NCBI RefSeq assembly: GCF_018837975.1
Contig: NZ_JAGSOY010000007.1
Location: forward strand, 1 to 64,000
Source of the DNA: Zooshikella harenae
GTDB lineage: Bacteria > Pseudomonadota > Gammaproteobacteria > Pseudomonadales > Zooshikellaceae
Direction of reading: 5' to 3'
Length of the DNA: 64,000 bases
The notes below the pieces were generated by a model. That model was not told where the DNA came from and did not search any database. It saw only the letters and a program-made list of their open reading frames with translations. Shown here in pieces: positions 22,038 to 30,873 of this stretch (the stretch's first letter is position 1; each line of letters opens with the position of its first letter). The position numbers were made by a program, and so were the translations under genes.

Positions 22038-23036
22038 CTACTACACTCCAGATTAATTTACTTATCAACTGCCTATGACATCCCACATACAGCGATCACG
22101 ATAATTTACACCCATCAATCAATATGCTAGGCGAGGGTATAAAATAGCTAATTATTTATATACAAAAAAATTAAAAATAATTAATACAACTAGGAAAAGC
22201 TAACAGCATCATTACATAGCTTCACTGACCAGCCACGCTGAGCTGTGCAGCAAACAAGTTCTAAAGCTCATTTTCCTACGGCTAAAGACAATGACATATA
22301 AAAAACTTTCACGACTATACTTCACGAATCTCTTTTATAGGTGCTGCTTTTAACATAGCCAATTAGCACCTCGAAAACCTTCGTTATATATTCTTCACTG
22401 TGGGTATACCATGCTAAGAGTGGTTACAACCTCATTGCACGATTGTAGCACAACCTAATTAACTCTTAGAATACAAACCAGCTCAAATAGTTTCTTTTAA
22501 ATGTATTGATTTAGAAAATCAATCAGCTAGAACGCTTATTTATTTAATAAATCAATTTTTCTTATTAATAAATTTATATTTTTTTTAATATTAAAGATTA
22601 TTCTATAAATAAATTAGCAAGGATGCAGTAACCAAGTCTCCAGGGGTAGATTCACTGTGTGTTCGAATGGTGTTATTCTGCCTTTGACTACCCATTGTGT
22701 ACATCGAAATACCACAGATGTTCATTTAATCATGATTGAGGTGTAGCAAGATGTGGGTCTGCAGTGCTTGAGTTGGTTTGTGAAACAGGTGCTGAGAGCA
22801 CTGTGAGCAGTAGAGATCAGGAATGGTCTTCTGCTGTGGGAGAAACAAATTAATTCATACGCAGCATTGGCACAATCTATACTCATCACGAATTATTTTT
22901 ATATGCAACTGCCCTGATCTGTCACCCCAGTTACTTATGAACTATAAGCTTCTGGGGTTCATCTCTTGATCACCTCTGATAGCCTTGCTAAAAAGCCCTC
23001 GCTATGAGCACAAGAGATAAGAAAACGAAAGAAAAA
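22038..23036. other. Long intergenic region upstream of the toxin gene
   Basis: 999 bases, strongly AT-rich at 22130-22620. It must hold the toxin promoter near 22037. One copy of the dispersed word GGGTATA lies at 22402-22408, preceded by AAAACCTTCGTTAT, which also occurs in the left arm of the element at 25038-25218. No open frame with a credible start was found in the less AT-rich 22620-22950 part. Confidence 0.4.
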
Positions 23037-23780
23037 TTACTTTAAAACCTGTCGTGCATTAATAGGTTGAACAGGCCGATTGTTCGTACCACTTGGTAAC
23101 ACTTTAGCAAACTGCGCTACCTGTTGTTGATTGACTTTCACGAATGATTTTAAGACAAACCAGCTTACCCCTTCAGTACAAGGTGGTGTTGTAAGTGAAC
23201 CATTAAAATAGTAGTAATCCCATTCTGCAGGTAGTAAACTTTGCCAAGCAACTGTGTGTGGTGAAGGTTGCTGCTCATCAGCCTTTGGTAATTCTCCCCA
23301 CAGTTGTTGTAACACTTGATTCTCATGTCCTTGTTCAAACATCACTGCAACAACGGCCAGCTTACCTTGTTGATTAGCATGCACCAAATGCATTTCTAGT
23401 GGGAAAGATTGACTATCAATTTGATTTTCACTGGGTGTATGAAAGTGAAACTGTTTCAGCTCATAGGTTTCACCTTCCCAGGTTAAAATAGAGCCCGACT
23501 CAACATTTAACTGTATTGTATGTCCATTATTGACAATATTTTTTGTATGGATTGGTTTGTTCCAAGTAAGTGCTGGTAGCTCTGTATCAAACCCTTGTTT
23601 GATATTGATCGGCGACTGGTTAAGCCCAGACTGACATGCTCCAAATGACTTATCAAGCTGTCCCCAATGTTCAGGCCCTCGTTTACCTTGATATCCCCAA
23701 TGATGTGCACTATCAGCAGAGCTGTAAGGTGCTATTAAGACACTAGATAAAAACAATAAAACAGGTGTTTTAATTTTCAT
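23037..23780 (-). CDS. Periplasmic alpha-type carbonic anhydrase
   Basis: 247 residues that interconvert CO2 and bicarbonate. A signal peptide covers about residues 1-22 (SSA/DSA). The alpha-class zinc site is complete: His112 and His114 in QFHFHTPSEN and His131 in EMHLVH. NQSPINI (about 54-60) and GSLTTPPCTEG (about 194-204) are also class hallmarks. Cys49 and Cys201 are placed to form the disulphide typical of bacterial periplasmic alpha enzymes. The length is normal. It stands alone, with about 120 bases to the next gene upstream. The role is likely CO2/bicarbonate supply or pH balance in the periplasm. Confidence 0.96.
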   Translation of the reverse strand: MKIKTPVLLFLSSVLIAPYSSADSAHHWGYQGKRGPEHWGQLDKSFGACQSGLNQSPINIKQGFDTELPALTWNKPIHTKNIVNNGHTIQLNVESGSILTWEGETYELKQFHFHTPSENQIDSQSFPLEMHLVHANQQGKLAVVAVMFEQGHENQVLQQLWGELPKADEQQPSPHTVAWQSLLPAEWDYYYFNGSLTTPPCTEGVSWFVLKSFVKVNQQQVAQFAKVLPSGTNNRPVQPINARQVLK

Positions 23781-23903
23781 AATACCCTCAAAGATAACGT
23801 GTAAACCGGCTTACTATGAATACTTTATATGCTGTAAACAATGATATTCATCAGCAAATAATAATTTTTTACAGAGGATTAAGCAGGTCGCTAATACATG
23901 TCG

Positions 23904-24773
23904 TTAAAAATTTCCATTTTGCAGGGGAAACCAACGTTTTTTGAGCTCAGCTAATATTCCTTGCTGAAGAAGAAACTGTCTGGATGAATCAAAATCTTTT
24001 AAAATATGTTTTGCTTTCGAATTAAGTTTATTACCTGATAAAAACTCAAACCCCTGATCAAAAGCGGCTAATTTTTGAAATTTTTTATTGATAGCCTTTT
24101 CGATCAAATAGTGATCAAACACCTCCTCATAGCCCACTAACCCTTCTATTCTCCTATAACCCAGCATCTGGAATCCTTGCTCAACAGTATTTACTTCCCT
24201 TAACTCTATATGTTCAATCTGGGAATTCCAATACCTGCCATAATCCCACCCCCTCATTACACCGATTCTAAGTCCAATCATTTCAGCTAAGTTTTGCCAG
24301 CTACCTTGGCTTTTCTTATTAATATAAATAACATAGTGTACTGTATTCACTGGGTATTCAGAAAACATCAGAAATTGGCTTCGCTTCTCCGTCACCGCAG
24401 CCGGAAAAACAACATCTATCTCATTACGGCGAACCAGTGACATAACTCTTGACCAAGGGTAAACCATCAACTGAATGGTATATCCTTGTCGGTGCATACT
24501 GAGCCTGAGCACATCCCAACTGTACCCTTGAAGTCTTTTAGAGTCATGCCCGGGAGGAATTAGCTCACTAATATCATTAGTTTTCGCAAAGCTTTGTCGA
24601 AAACAAAATGGTGCATAGTCTTCCAAAGTGGCTACAGTAATAACCTTATTTGGATCATAACTATTAGGTAATGCAGGCTCATCACCCACTACCCCTTGCC
24701 TTAACACTATAGCGAAAGTAAAAACCACGAGGGTCTTCGTTATGCAAGCTAATACCTTATTACCACGCCCCAT
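23904..24773 (-). CDS. Extracellular solute-binding protein, family 3-like
   Basis: 289 residues with an N-terminal hydrophobic signal (about 10-30). Lobe 1 features VITVATLEDYAPFCFRQ and GYSWDVLRLSMHRQGY; then the typical PWSRVMSLVRRNEIDVVFPA, with TEKRSQFLMFSEYP, and GLRIGVMRGWDYG opening lobe 2. These match the SBP_bac_3 amino-acid-binding/sensor pattern. No ABC transporter genes lie beside it. It is a second, only distantly similar member of the same family as the protein at 9.2-10.0 kb. Ligand unknown. Confidence 0.8.
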   Translation of the reverse strand: MGRGNKVLACITKTLVVFTFAIVLRQGVVGDEPALPNSYDPNKVITVATLEDYAPFCFRQSFAKTNDISELIPPGHDSKRLQGYSWDVLRLSMHRQGYTIQLMVYPWSRVMSLVRRNEIDVVFPAAVTEKRSQFLMFSEYPVNTVHYVIYINKKSQGSWQNLAEMIGLRIGVMRGWDYGRYWNSQIEHIELREVNTVEQGFQMLGYRRIEGLVGYEEVFDHYLIEKAINKKFQKLAAFDQGFEFLSGNKLNSKAKHILKDFDSSRQFLLQQGILAELKKRWFPLQNGNF

Positions 24774-25331
24774 AGTTGCTATACCCTTGTCAAAGCAATC
24801 AACTCCATCCCTCTGAAGCGAATCAATACCTTCTATTCATCATAGTTCAACATGATAAAGATTTGTCACTGGTATAATAAAACCATCATTTCACAATAGC
24901 TCGCTATGCAATAGGAATCAAAAATCTGCTAATAATTTAAATATCACAAAAATACCATTTCAATATTTAAATTAATAACCCCTTAAAAACCTTGACAAAA
25001 AAAGCATCGACCATTCAATTAATTTTTATCATATATTACCCATAACGAAGGTTTTTTAGGGTCGGCCGTCAAGTGATGAAGCCCCAGGGCAAGTTTACTA
25101 CTGTGAAACTTGCGGTAGCAACTTTAATTGATATAACAGCGCTGCTGGGCGGTTATATTAATAAGTGACTGGGGTGAAGAACGCTGACAACAAACCCTAA
25201 CAATGATTCGTGAAGGGTATACCATCATAAAAAGTGTTTTTTAGATTTTAAAACATAAAAATTAATTACACATACACCCGGAGCAATCGCATAAAAACCC
25301 GCATATTATTTAATTAAATAATTTTGTTTAC
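24774..25331. other. Intergenic region holding an inverted-repeat element
   Basis: 558 AT-rich bases. It contains the 181-bp element at 25038-25218 (listed separately) and a copy of the word TATACCC at 24780-24786. No gene seen. Confidence 0.45.
25038..25218. repeat. 181-bp element with long imperfect terminal inverted repeats
   Basis: The two arms share blocks at identical spacing: ACCC-N-T-N-ACGAA-N6-TTAGGGT-N5-GTCA-N10-CCCCAG. The left arm runs 25038-25087, the right arm is the reverse complement of 25169-25218. An inner hairpin GCAAGTTT/AAACTTGC lies at 25089-25096 and 25106-25113. There is no coding capacity. This is the shape of a MITE or other non-autonomous intergenic repeat. No target duplication is obvious. 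Confidence 0.6.
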
Positions 25332-25709
25332 TTAATTCAAGTCCAACGCGTATTGTCGAAGAATATCGATAGGAATAACATCCAAAGTTTTAATATGTGT
25401 ACTGCCAAGAATCACTTTTGGTGCACAGTCATGCTGAAAGGCTTCCCACCAACGTGCAGCACAGAGACACCAATGATCGCCTGGACGTAATCCTGGAAAA
25501 CCATGTTCAGGTATAGGTGTTATTAAATCATTACCCTGCTGTAGAGAAAAAGCTAAAAATTCCTGGGACATGATGGCACATACTGTATGAATCCCCAAGT
25601 CCTGAGCACTGGTGTTACAACAACCATCCCGAAAATAACCTGTTTTTGGTTGATCACTACAGATACTCAGTGACTCACCAAAAACATTGAGTGAAGGTGC
25701 TTGCTCCAT
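25332..25709 (-). CDS. DUF2237 family protein
   Basis: 125 residues, soluble. It matches the DUF2237 pattern from memory: NVFGESLSIC near the start, TGYFRDGCCNT, TVCAIMSQEFLAFS, GDHWCLCAARWWEA, and the closing block ending LDVIPIDILRQYALD. The several conserved Cys residues (GCC, WCLC) and Asp/Glu suggest a metal or redox site, but no biochemical function is established for the family. It lies 74 bases downstream of the MAPEG gene on the same strand, so they may be co-transcribed. Confidence 0.85.
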   Translation of the reverse strand: MEQAPSLNVFGESLSICSDQPKTGYFRDGCCNTSAQDLGIHTVCAIMSQEFLAFSLQQGNDLITPIPEHGFPGLRPGDHWCLCAARWWEAFQHDCAPKVILGSTHIKTLDVIPIDILRQYALDLN

Positions 25710-25783
25710 ATTTTTATCCCCTAAAATTCCTTTTTGTTATGGGTATAGCTCATTCATTGTTTTGAGGGCCCTTGAGTTTGTGT

Positions 25784-26170
25784 CTACCAGCTTATCCATA
25801 ACATACTGATGACACATACTAAGCCCGTAGCAAAAGCTAATGACCTGAATACATCCCAATTTTTAATGTAAAAGAAACCATGCGTAACACGTGCTGCCAC
25901 AAACAGTTCTGCAAACAATGAAACTTGGGGTTCAGGGGCTTGGCGTAAATGAACAACAAGCATGGCAACCGTAAAAATTGCCAATGCTTCCCAGGCATTT
26001 TGCTGAGCAGCATAAACTCGAGTCCCTGGGCCTTGTAATTGGGTGATCTGTTGTCGGGGATGCTTATTATCAACCCCTCCAGGAAGCCTGCTCCGATAAT
26101 ATACACCAATCCCCGCATAAATATACGGCATAACGGCTACAATAACTAGGCAGATTAATGGGGTTGTCAT
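25784..26170 (-). CDS. MAPEG family membrane protein
   Basis: 128 residues with about four membrane helices (about 5-23, 58-77, 83-100, 108-126). The pattern AAQQNAWEALAIFTVAMLVVH followed by FVAARVTHGFFYIKNWDVFRSLAF fits the MAPEG superfamily (microsomal glutathione transferase-like) as it occurs in proteobacteria. Members are trimeric inner-membrane proteins, some with glutathione transferase or peroxidase activity. The actual activity is unknown here. Confidence 0.85.
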   Translation of the reverse strand: MTTPLICLVIVAVMPYIYAGIGVYYRSRLPGGVDNKHPRQQITQLQGPGTRVYAAQQNAWEALAIFTVAMLVVHLRQAPEPQVSLFAELFVAARVTHGFFYIKNWDVFRSLAFATGLVCVISMLWISW

Positions 26171-26393
26171 TTAATGTCTTCCCTTACTTACACACCAGAG
26201 ATATCACCACCACTGTAGTGCCTTGAAACACACCACAGTATAAAGAAACTCACTTGTAATTCATCAAACTGACCCAATCTTTAAAACAGTCAGGTTAAAA
26301 CCTTTACACATTTATTTTAGGGATCGAAGTTATTCGTTTTGATTTCTTTTCTGGTTAATTTAGTTTTTACACTAACCAAGGAACCCTGGGATT

Positions 26394-26774
26394 ATGAACT
26401 TTGATGATAAAACGAAATATTTTTTACGCACCTTTGCCTGTTTATTTGTGTTAGCTGCCACCTACGTATTGGCTATGCAACGTCTTAACCTTCACCATCA
26501 ATATGTTATAAGCAGCTTTATTGTTTTAGGTGGATTTATAGCTTCATTGACCGTGTTAAGCCTAACTCAGTTATACCGAAAATGGTGGCTTAATTTACCT
26601 ACAAGCAGTGCGTATTTAGCATTTCTTGGTTTCCTAACCTATAAATGCCCAAACCATGGCGCAAAAGAAATAATGACCATGCTTTGCTTTGTTGCACTAG
26701 GCATTTTTGCAGGAAACTTAGTCAAACTATCGCGTATGCCTCAATCTCCTGCGCAACAATCTCCATTCTTATAG
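26394..26774 (+). CDS. Small membrane protein, hypothetical
   Basis: 126 residues with four hydrophobic segments (about 9-26, 37-57, 68-84, 92-109) and a short Pro/Ser tail. ATG start; GGAACC lies about 10 bases upstream. No family recognised. It is divergent from the MAPEG gene and converges with the GNAT gene. Confidence 0.6.
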   Translation: MNFDDKTKYFLRTFACLFVLAATYVLAMQRLNLHHQYVISSFIVLGGFIASLTVLSLTQLYRKWWLNLPTSSAYLAFLGFLTYKCPNHGAKEIMTMLCFVALGIFAGNLVKLSRMPQSPAQQSPFL

Positions 26775-26856
26775 CACTGGTTTACCTTGAAAAATAATGG
26801 CAAAACCAATGCTAGAATCGCTTGTTTATTTCCCTTAACTTTTTATTTATCTTAAC

Positions 26857-27414
26857 TTAGCTGGAGTGTTCTTGTGCCAGGAATAACTCTTCCATTCCTT
26901 GACAACAATCAGGTAACGATTTTAACCAGTAGCATATCACTTCTTTACCCCAGCGGTTAATCGTATCACCAGATTTCATACCTAACTTAGCAACTATCGC
27001 TTTAGCAGCTTCGTTATCAGTTTCAACCAGCGTCACAATGGAAGGTAAGCGAAAACGGGTAAAAGCCAGGTACACTGCAGCTTTAGCGGCTTCAAAGCCA
27101 TACCCTTGCCCCCATGCATTTCGCTGTAAGCGAAATATAAGCTCAATAGTTGACTTTCCACAAACAGCCAGTGGGGCCAAACCACTGTAACCAATAAACG
27201 TATTATTCGATTTTGTTTCCACAGCCCACCGGCCAAAGCCATAGTTTTTATACATAACCTGGTATTCAGTAAGCAGCTTCGTTGCCTGCTCCAAACTCAA
27301 AGAGCCTGAAGGAGAATAGGCCATCACCTCAGGGTCAGCTAACAACTGGTAAAAGGATTGGGCATCGTCTTCTGTCAACTCCCGCAGTCGCAAGCGCTCG
27401 GTGGTGAAGATCAT
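26857..27414 (-). CDS. GNAT acetyltransferase, RimJ/RimL-like
   Basis: 185 residues. It opens with the RimJ/RimL-type start FTTERLRLRELTEDDAQSFYQLLADPEVM and carries the acetyl-CoA-binding motif in QRNAWGQGYGFEAAKA (about 96-111), followed by ETDNEAAKAIVAKLGM, the usual GNAT C-terminal signature. Members use acetyl-CoA to acetylate protein N-termini or small molecules; the substrate cannot be told. The last 20 or so residues extend beyond the normal domain end. Confidence 0.9.
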   Translation of the reverse strand: MIFTTERLRLRELTEDDAQSFYQLLADPEVMAYSPSGSLSLEQATKLLTEYQVMYKNYGFGRWAVETKSNNTFIGYSGLAPLAVCGKSTIELIFRLQRNAWGQGYGFEAAKAAVYLAFTRFRLPSIVTLVETDNEAAKAIVAKLGMKSGDTINRWGKEVICYWLKSLPDCCQGMEELFLAQEHSS

Positions 27415-27940
27415 TGTTGAGTTTCCTTAGTTTGTAATCAGCTCTGTATCCTATTGCAGCGGTCATGTGCCAAAGTAAGACGAAGCAAAAGAACTCGCAA
27501 ATAACCACAACATTTAAGAAACCTACCCTTAATTAATACAAGATAGGCTTTACAGTCAAAGAGCTATAACAGTTAAGTGGTGCCAATTTAATGAAAATAC
27601 ACCTTTACGTTTAACTCTTGCTCATTGGTGCTAAGTCGATCTTATTAAGATAGCGACGAAACATTACCTTAAAATAACCTAAAAGGTTAATTATTGAGCA
27701 TTTATTGGTACTCTTCATATCAAATCACATGTCATATCAAACATCACATGCTTTCTTATTAGGTATTCACTATCTGACCAGACAGTGGATAAATAGCCTA
27801 TTTAATATAAAGCATTATTCTTTCAAAAAATGATACCTTAGCATATCAGGCTAAGCACTAAAATAAAGGGGTAGTAGTGCAGTTATCATCAATTTCACTA
27901 TTGTAAGTGCGACACATGTTTTGCATTTATCCAAGAGGTG
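27415..27940. other. Intergenic region
   Basis: 526 AT-rich bases between the GNAT gene and tmcA. I see no open frame with a good start, no RNA gene and no strong hairpin. Confidence 0.35.
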
Positions 27941-30193
27941 CTATTGAAACACAAGGTTTTGCATCACTTGTCTTAATTCTGCACAGAGACTTTTTTGGCC
28001 ATTAAACTTTAATTTACACGCAACCTGTCTTTCAGTTTCCTGTAACCAGGCTAAGCGTATTAAAGCTTCCCAATAGTGCGGAGTCAGTTGTTGGTAGCTT
28101 TGTGTATTAGCCAACCAGTATGCCAACGCATTGGCTATAGCAGGCAATGTTAACTGCAACCCTCGCTGTCCTTGGATAAACCCTGCAATCAACTGCCAGT
28201 CTCTGGTAGTGATGTGATTAGAAAGCCCCTGTGTCCAACAAGCACTTACCCATGGCAAAATCACTTCACAGCCAACAGTATGAAAGGCTACATGTTGAGC
28301 AGTTAACCAATAACGTAATGACAACACATGCTCCTGTTGCCACGAGAGACAAGACGACTTAGCCTGATCATTCAGTGGCCGTAACATCACTGCCGAAAAA
28401 ACACCACTGGCTGCATCTGAGCTTAACCCCCAGCGGACAGGAGACAACCCACAACGTAACCAGAACGCCAGCACATCCCCTGTGAGTCCAAAGCTGGTTC
28501 CTAGAAAATCAAACTGGGCTTGTTGAGCATACAGATAAGTTTTTTTAACAAGCTGTTGACCTACACCTATGCGCTGCCAGTCTGGGTGAACGGCTATACG
28601 CATGACTCGAAGGTATGCAAAACATCCCGCTAGCTTATCACCGCCATGATAAGTTAACGTTTGTGGTAAAAGTTGACCTTTCAGGCGACGCTGCCCTAGC
28701 CAAACCGGTTCCCGTAACGCTTCAGGTAATGGTGGCTCGGCAACAGCCCACAATGTACCTACCACCTGCCCTTGCCACTCAGCCACCAACAAGCGACCAC
28801 TAGGATCATCCAATAATTGGCGCAAGTCACTGGGTTTGGTCTGATAGTGAGCCAATACCAATAACGCAAATAGCTGGTTCAGTCGGTGTTCATTGGCAAT
28901 GAGATCTTTAGCATCAAGCCAAGTTAGCGTTAACTGCTCAAGTTGAAAATGCTTGGTAGGCTTCACTTCAGCAGGGTTAGCCCCCAATAATAAAGCTTGA
29001 TAGCTGAATGCTTCCAAAGGATCACCTACAGCCCAACGAACAGGTTCTTCAAGAGTTAGTTGCTGAAAACGAGGAAAATGCTGCTGAAGAAAACGCTGGA
29101 AACGCACAGCAAAACCCCGCCCAGTGCCTTCATAACCATGTACGGTGCTGGCCAAAACACATTTAGGGTAAGCCATAACTAACTTGGTTAAGATGGGCAC
29201 AGGTATCATCGCGGCTTCATCAATCAATAATAAATCCACTTCAGGACGTTCCTGCAGAATATCCTGTGGAGATGAAAAGCCTAACTGACCTGACGGGCCC
29301 ATTAGTCGCTGTCCAACGGTCCCCAGATCAACACCTTCAGATTGATGCTGCTGATCATTTTGCAGCACCTCACTAGCATGCTGCCAAAGCTTAGCAAGCG
29401 CCTGCTTACGTGGCGCTGTTGCTAAAAGTGACAGTGGGTCTTTATTCGTTGCTGGACTTTGTTCCAGTAACAGCCCCACCGCTAAGCCTAAAGCGGCGGA
29501 TTTCCCACGCCCTCTATCAGCAGTCAGCACTATAGGTTGTGCTTTATGCTTGTTTACAAGCCCAATCACTTCTTGAACCACACACTGCTGCTCAGCATTT
29601 GCATAGGTTTGTGAGTAAAACGAGCGTAACCCACTCTCATTTCCAGATAAAACGCTTGGCTGGTGTATTAGGCCTTTAGCGGTAAAAAGCCAATGATTGG
29701 AAACCCCATGCAGACAATCCCTCAAACGCTGAAGAAACAACCGGCGAGGGTCCTGCCCCTGAGGAATAAAATGCAAATATTCGGGATCTTCATACGCTGG
29801 CCAAGAAGCTAGCGCTGGTATTATCCAAACCAATGCCCCTCCAGCAGGAATTAGCCCTGTTGCAGCACCAAAACTATCAGGATGAAAACCAACAAAACTG
29901 TCCATCACCACAAACTGAACTTCACGTCCCAACCACTGATTTATTTGACGAGGTTTAATCGCCCGAGAATCAAGCCCTGCATCAGCTAACCATAAGAAAG
30001 GATAAGACGAGGTTTTCGTTTGTTGCCGCGTTGAAAGATAAGAAATCAAATTTTGCTGTTGCTGACCAGCCCACTCATGAGATCCACTTACCACCACTAA
30101 AGCTCGATGTTTTGTCTCAGAGGCTTGCTTACACGCACTATTAAGAACATCAATTAAGGTTATGTCTGCAGTGCTAATGTCACGATCAACCAT
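27941..30193 (-). CDS. tmcA: tRNA(Met) cytidine acetyltransferase
   Basis: 750 residues; forms N4-acetylcytidine at the wobble base of elongator tRNA(Met) with acetyl-CoA and ATP. Order: N-terminal domain (about 1-195), RNA-helicase-like ATPase with Walker A TADRGRGKS (about 225-232) and Walker B LLLIDEAAMIPVP, then a GNAT domain with VMRIAVHPDWQRIGVGQQL and FGLTGDVLAFWLRCG, then the C-terminal tRNA-binding part. The length is slightly above that of the E. coli enzyme. Its start is 14 bases after the thiQ stop, so it is probably the last gene of the thiBPQ operon and may share the TPP-controlled promoter. Confidence 0.96.
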   Translation of the reverse strand: MVDRDISTADITLIDVLNSACKQASETKHRALVVVSGSHEWAGQQQQNLISYLSTRQQTKTSSYPFLWLADAGLDSRAIKPRQINQWLGREVQFVVMDSFVGFHPDSFGAATGLIPAGGALVWIIPALASWPAYEDPEYLHFIPQGQDPRRLFLQRLRDCLHGVSNHWLFTAKGLIHQPSVLSGNESGLRSFYSQTYANAEQQCVVQEVIGLVNKHKAQPIVLTADRGRGKSAALGLAVGLLLEQSPATNKDPLSLLATAPRKQALAKLWQHASEVLQNDQQHQSEGVDLGTVGQRLMGPSGQLGFSSPQDILQERPEVDLLLIDEAAMIPVPILTKLVMAYPKCVLASTVHGYEGTGRGFAVRFQRFLQQHFPRFQQLTLEEPVRWAVGDPLEAFSYQALLLGANPAEVKPTKHFQLEQLTLTWLDAKDLIANEHRLNQLFALLVLAHYQTKPSDLRQLLDDPSGRLLVAEWQGQVVGTLWAVAEPPLPEALREPVWLGQRRLKGQLLPQTLTYHGGDKLAGCFAYLRVMRIAVHPDWQRIGVGQQLVKKTYLYAQQAQFDFLGTSFGLTGDVLAFWLRCGLSPVRWGLSSDAASGVFSAVMLRPLNDQAKSSCLSWQQEHVLSLRYWLTAQHVAFHTVGCEVILPWVSACWTQGLSNHITTRDWQLIAGFIQGQRGLQLTLPAIANALAYWLANTQSYQQLTPHYWEALIRLAWLQETERQVACKLKFNGQKSLCAELRQVMQNLVFQ

Positions 30194-30207
30194 TGATTAC
30201 ACCAGAT

Positions 30208-30873
30208 CTATTTTGCTGCTTGATTAACTGTTTGAGACATCACATCAATGTGCCCTCCTTCACTGATATGCCAATAGCAATCAGCAATAGAAGCAACTTC
30301 TTCTGGAAAGTGAGTCACCAGTAAAACGGTTAAGCCAAACTGCTGCTGTAATTCATGGGTTAACTGTAAACACTCATGACGAAGGTTTGGATCCAGAGCA
30401 CTAAAGGGTTCATCAAGTAATAACAATGGCTTTTGCCTTAACAAACAACGCGCCAAAGCCACACGCTGTCGCTGTCCCCCTGATAAAGACAACGGTGAGC
30501 AAGCCAACAACTCTGTAATGGCAAGTCGCTCGGTAATTTGTTGTAAGGTTTGCTGTTGCTGGACCGTTAATTTAGCTGAGGGTGATACACCAAGTGCAAT
30601 ATTGGTCAATACATCCAAGTGTTCTATGAGATTCTGTTGCTGGAATAACATCGTCACAGGTCGCTGCCCAGGCACACATTGATCAAAACGCTCCCCCTGC
30701 CAAAATAGCTGGCCTGATGTGACTGGGAGCAAACCCGTGATAGCCTCTAACAAGGTACTTTTACCTACTCCACTGGCCCCTGTTAGCGCACAAAGCTGAC
30801 CTGACTTCAGCTGTGCCGAATAACACATAACCTGCTGGTTTCGTTTGATAGTTAAACCTTCAACTGCTAGCAC
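30208..30873 (-). CDS. thiQ: Thiamine ABC transporter ATPase
   Basis: 221 residues; powers uptake of thiamine and thiamine pyrophosphate. Walker A GASGVGKST (about 33-41), ABC signature LSGGQRQRVALARCL and Walker B LLLLDEPFSALD are intact, followed by the switch His in VTHFPEE. It starts at a GTG (30873) with GGGGAGAAAGA just upstream and overlaps the 3' end of thiP by 14 bases, so translation is coupled. The position after thiB and thiP and the riboswitch upstream fix the identity as thiamine rather than iron transport. Confidence 0.94.
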   Translation of the reverse strand: MLAVEGLTIKRNQQVMCYSAQLKSGQLCALTGASGVGKSTLLEAITGLLPVTSGQLFWQGERFDQCVPGQRPVTMLFQQQNLIEHLDVLTNIALGVSPSAKLTVQQQQTLQQITERLAITELLACSPLSLSGGQRQRVALARCLLRQKPLLLLDEPFSALDPNLRHECLQLTHELQQQFGLTVLLVTHFPEEVASIADCYWHISEGGHIDVMSQTVNQAAK

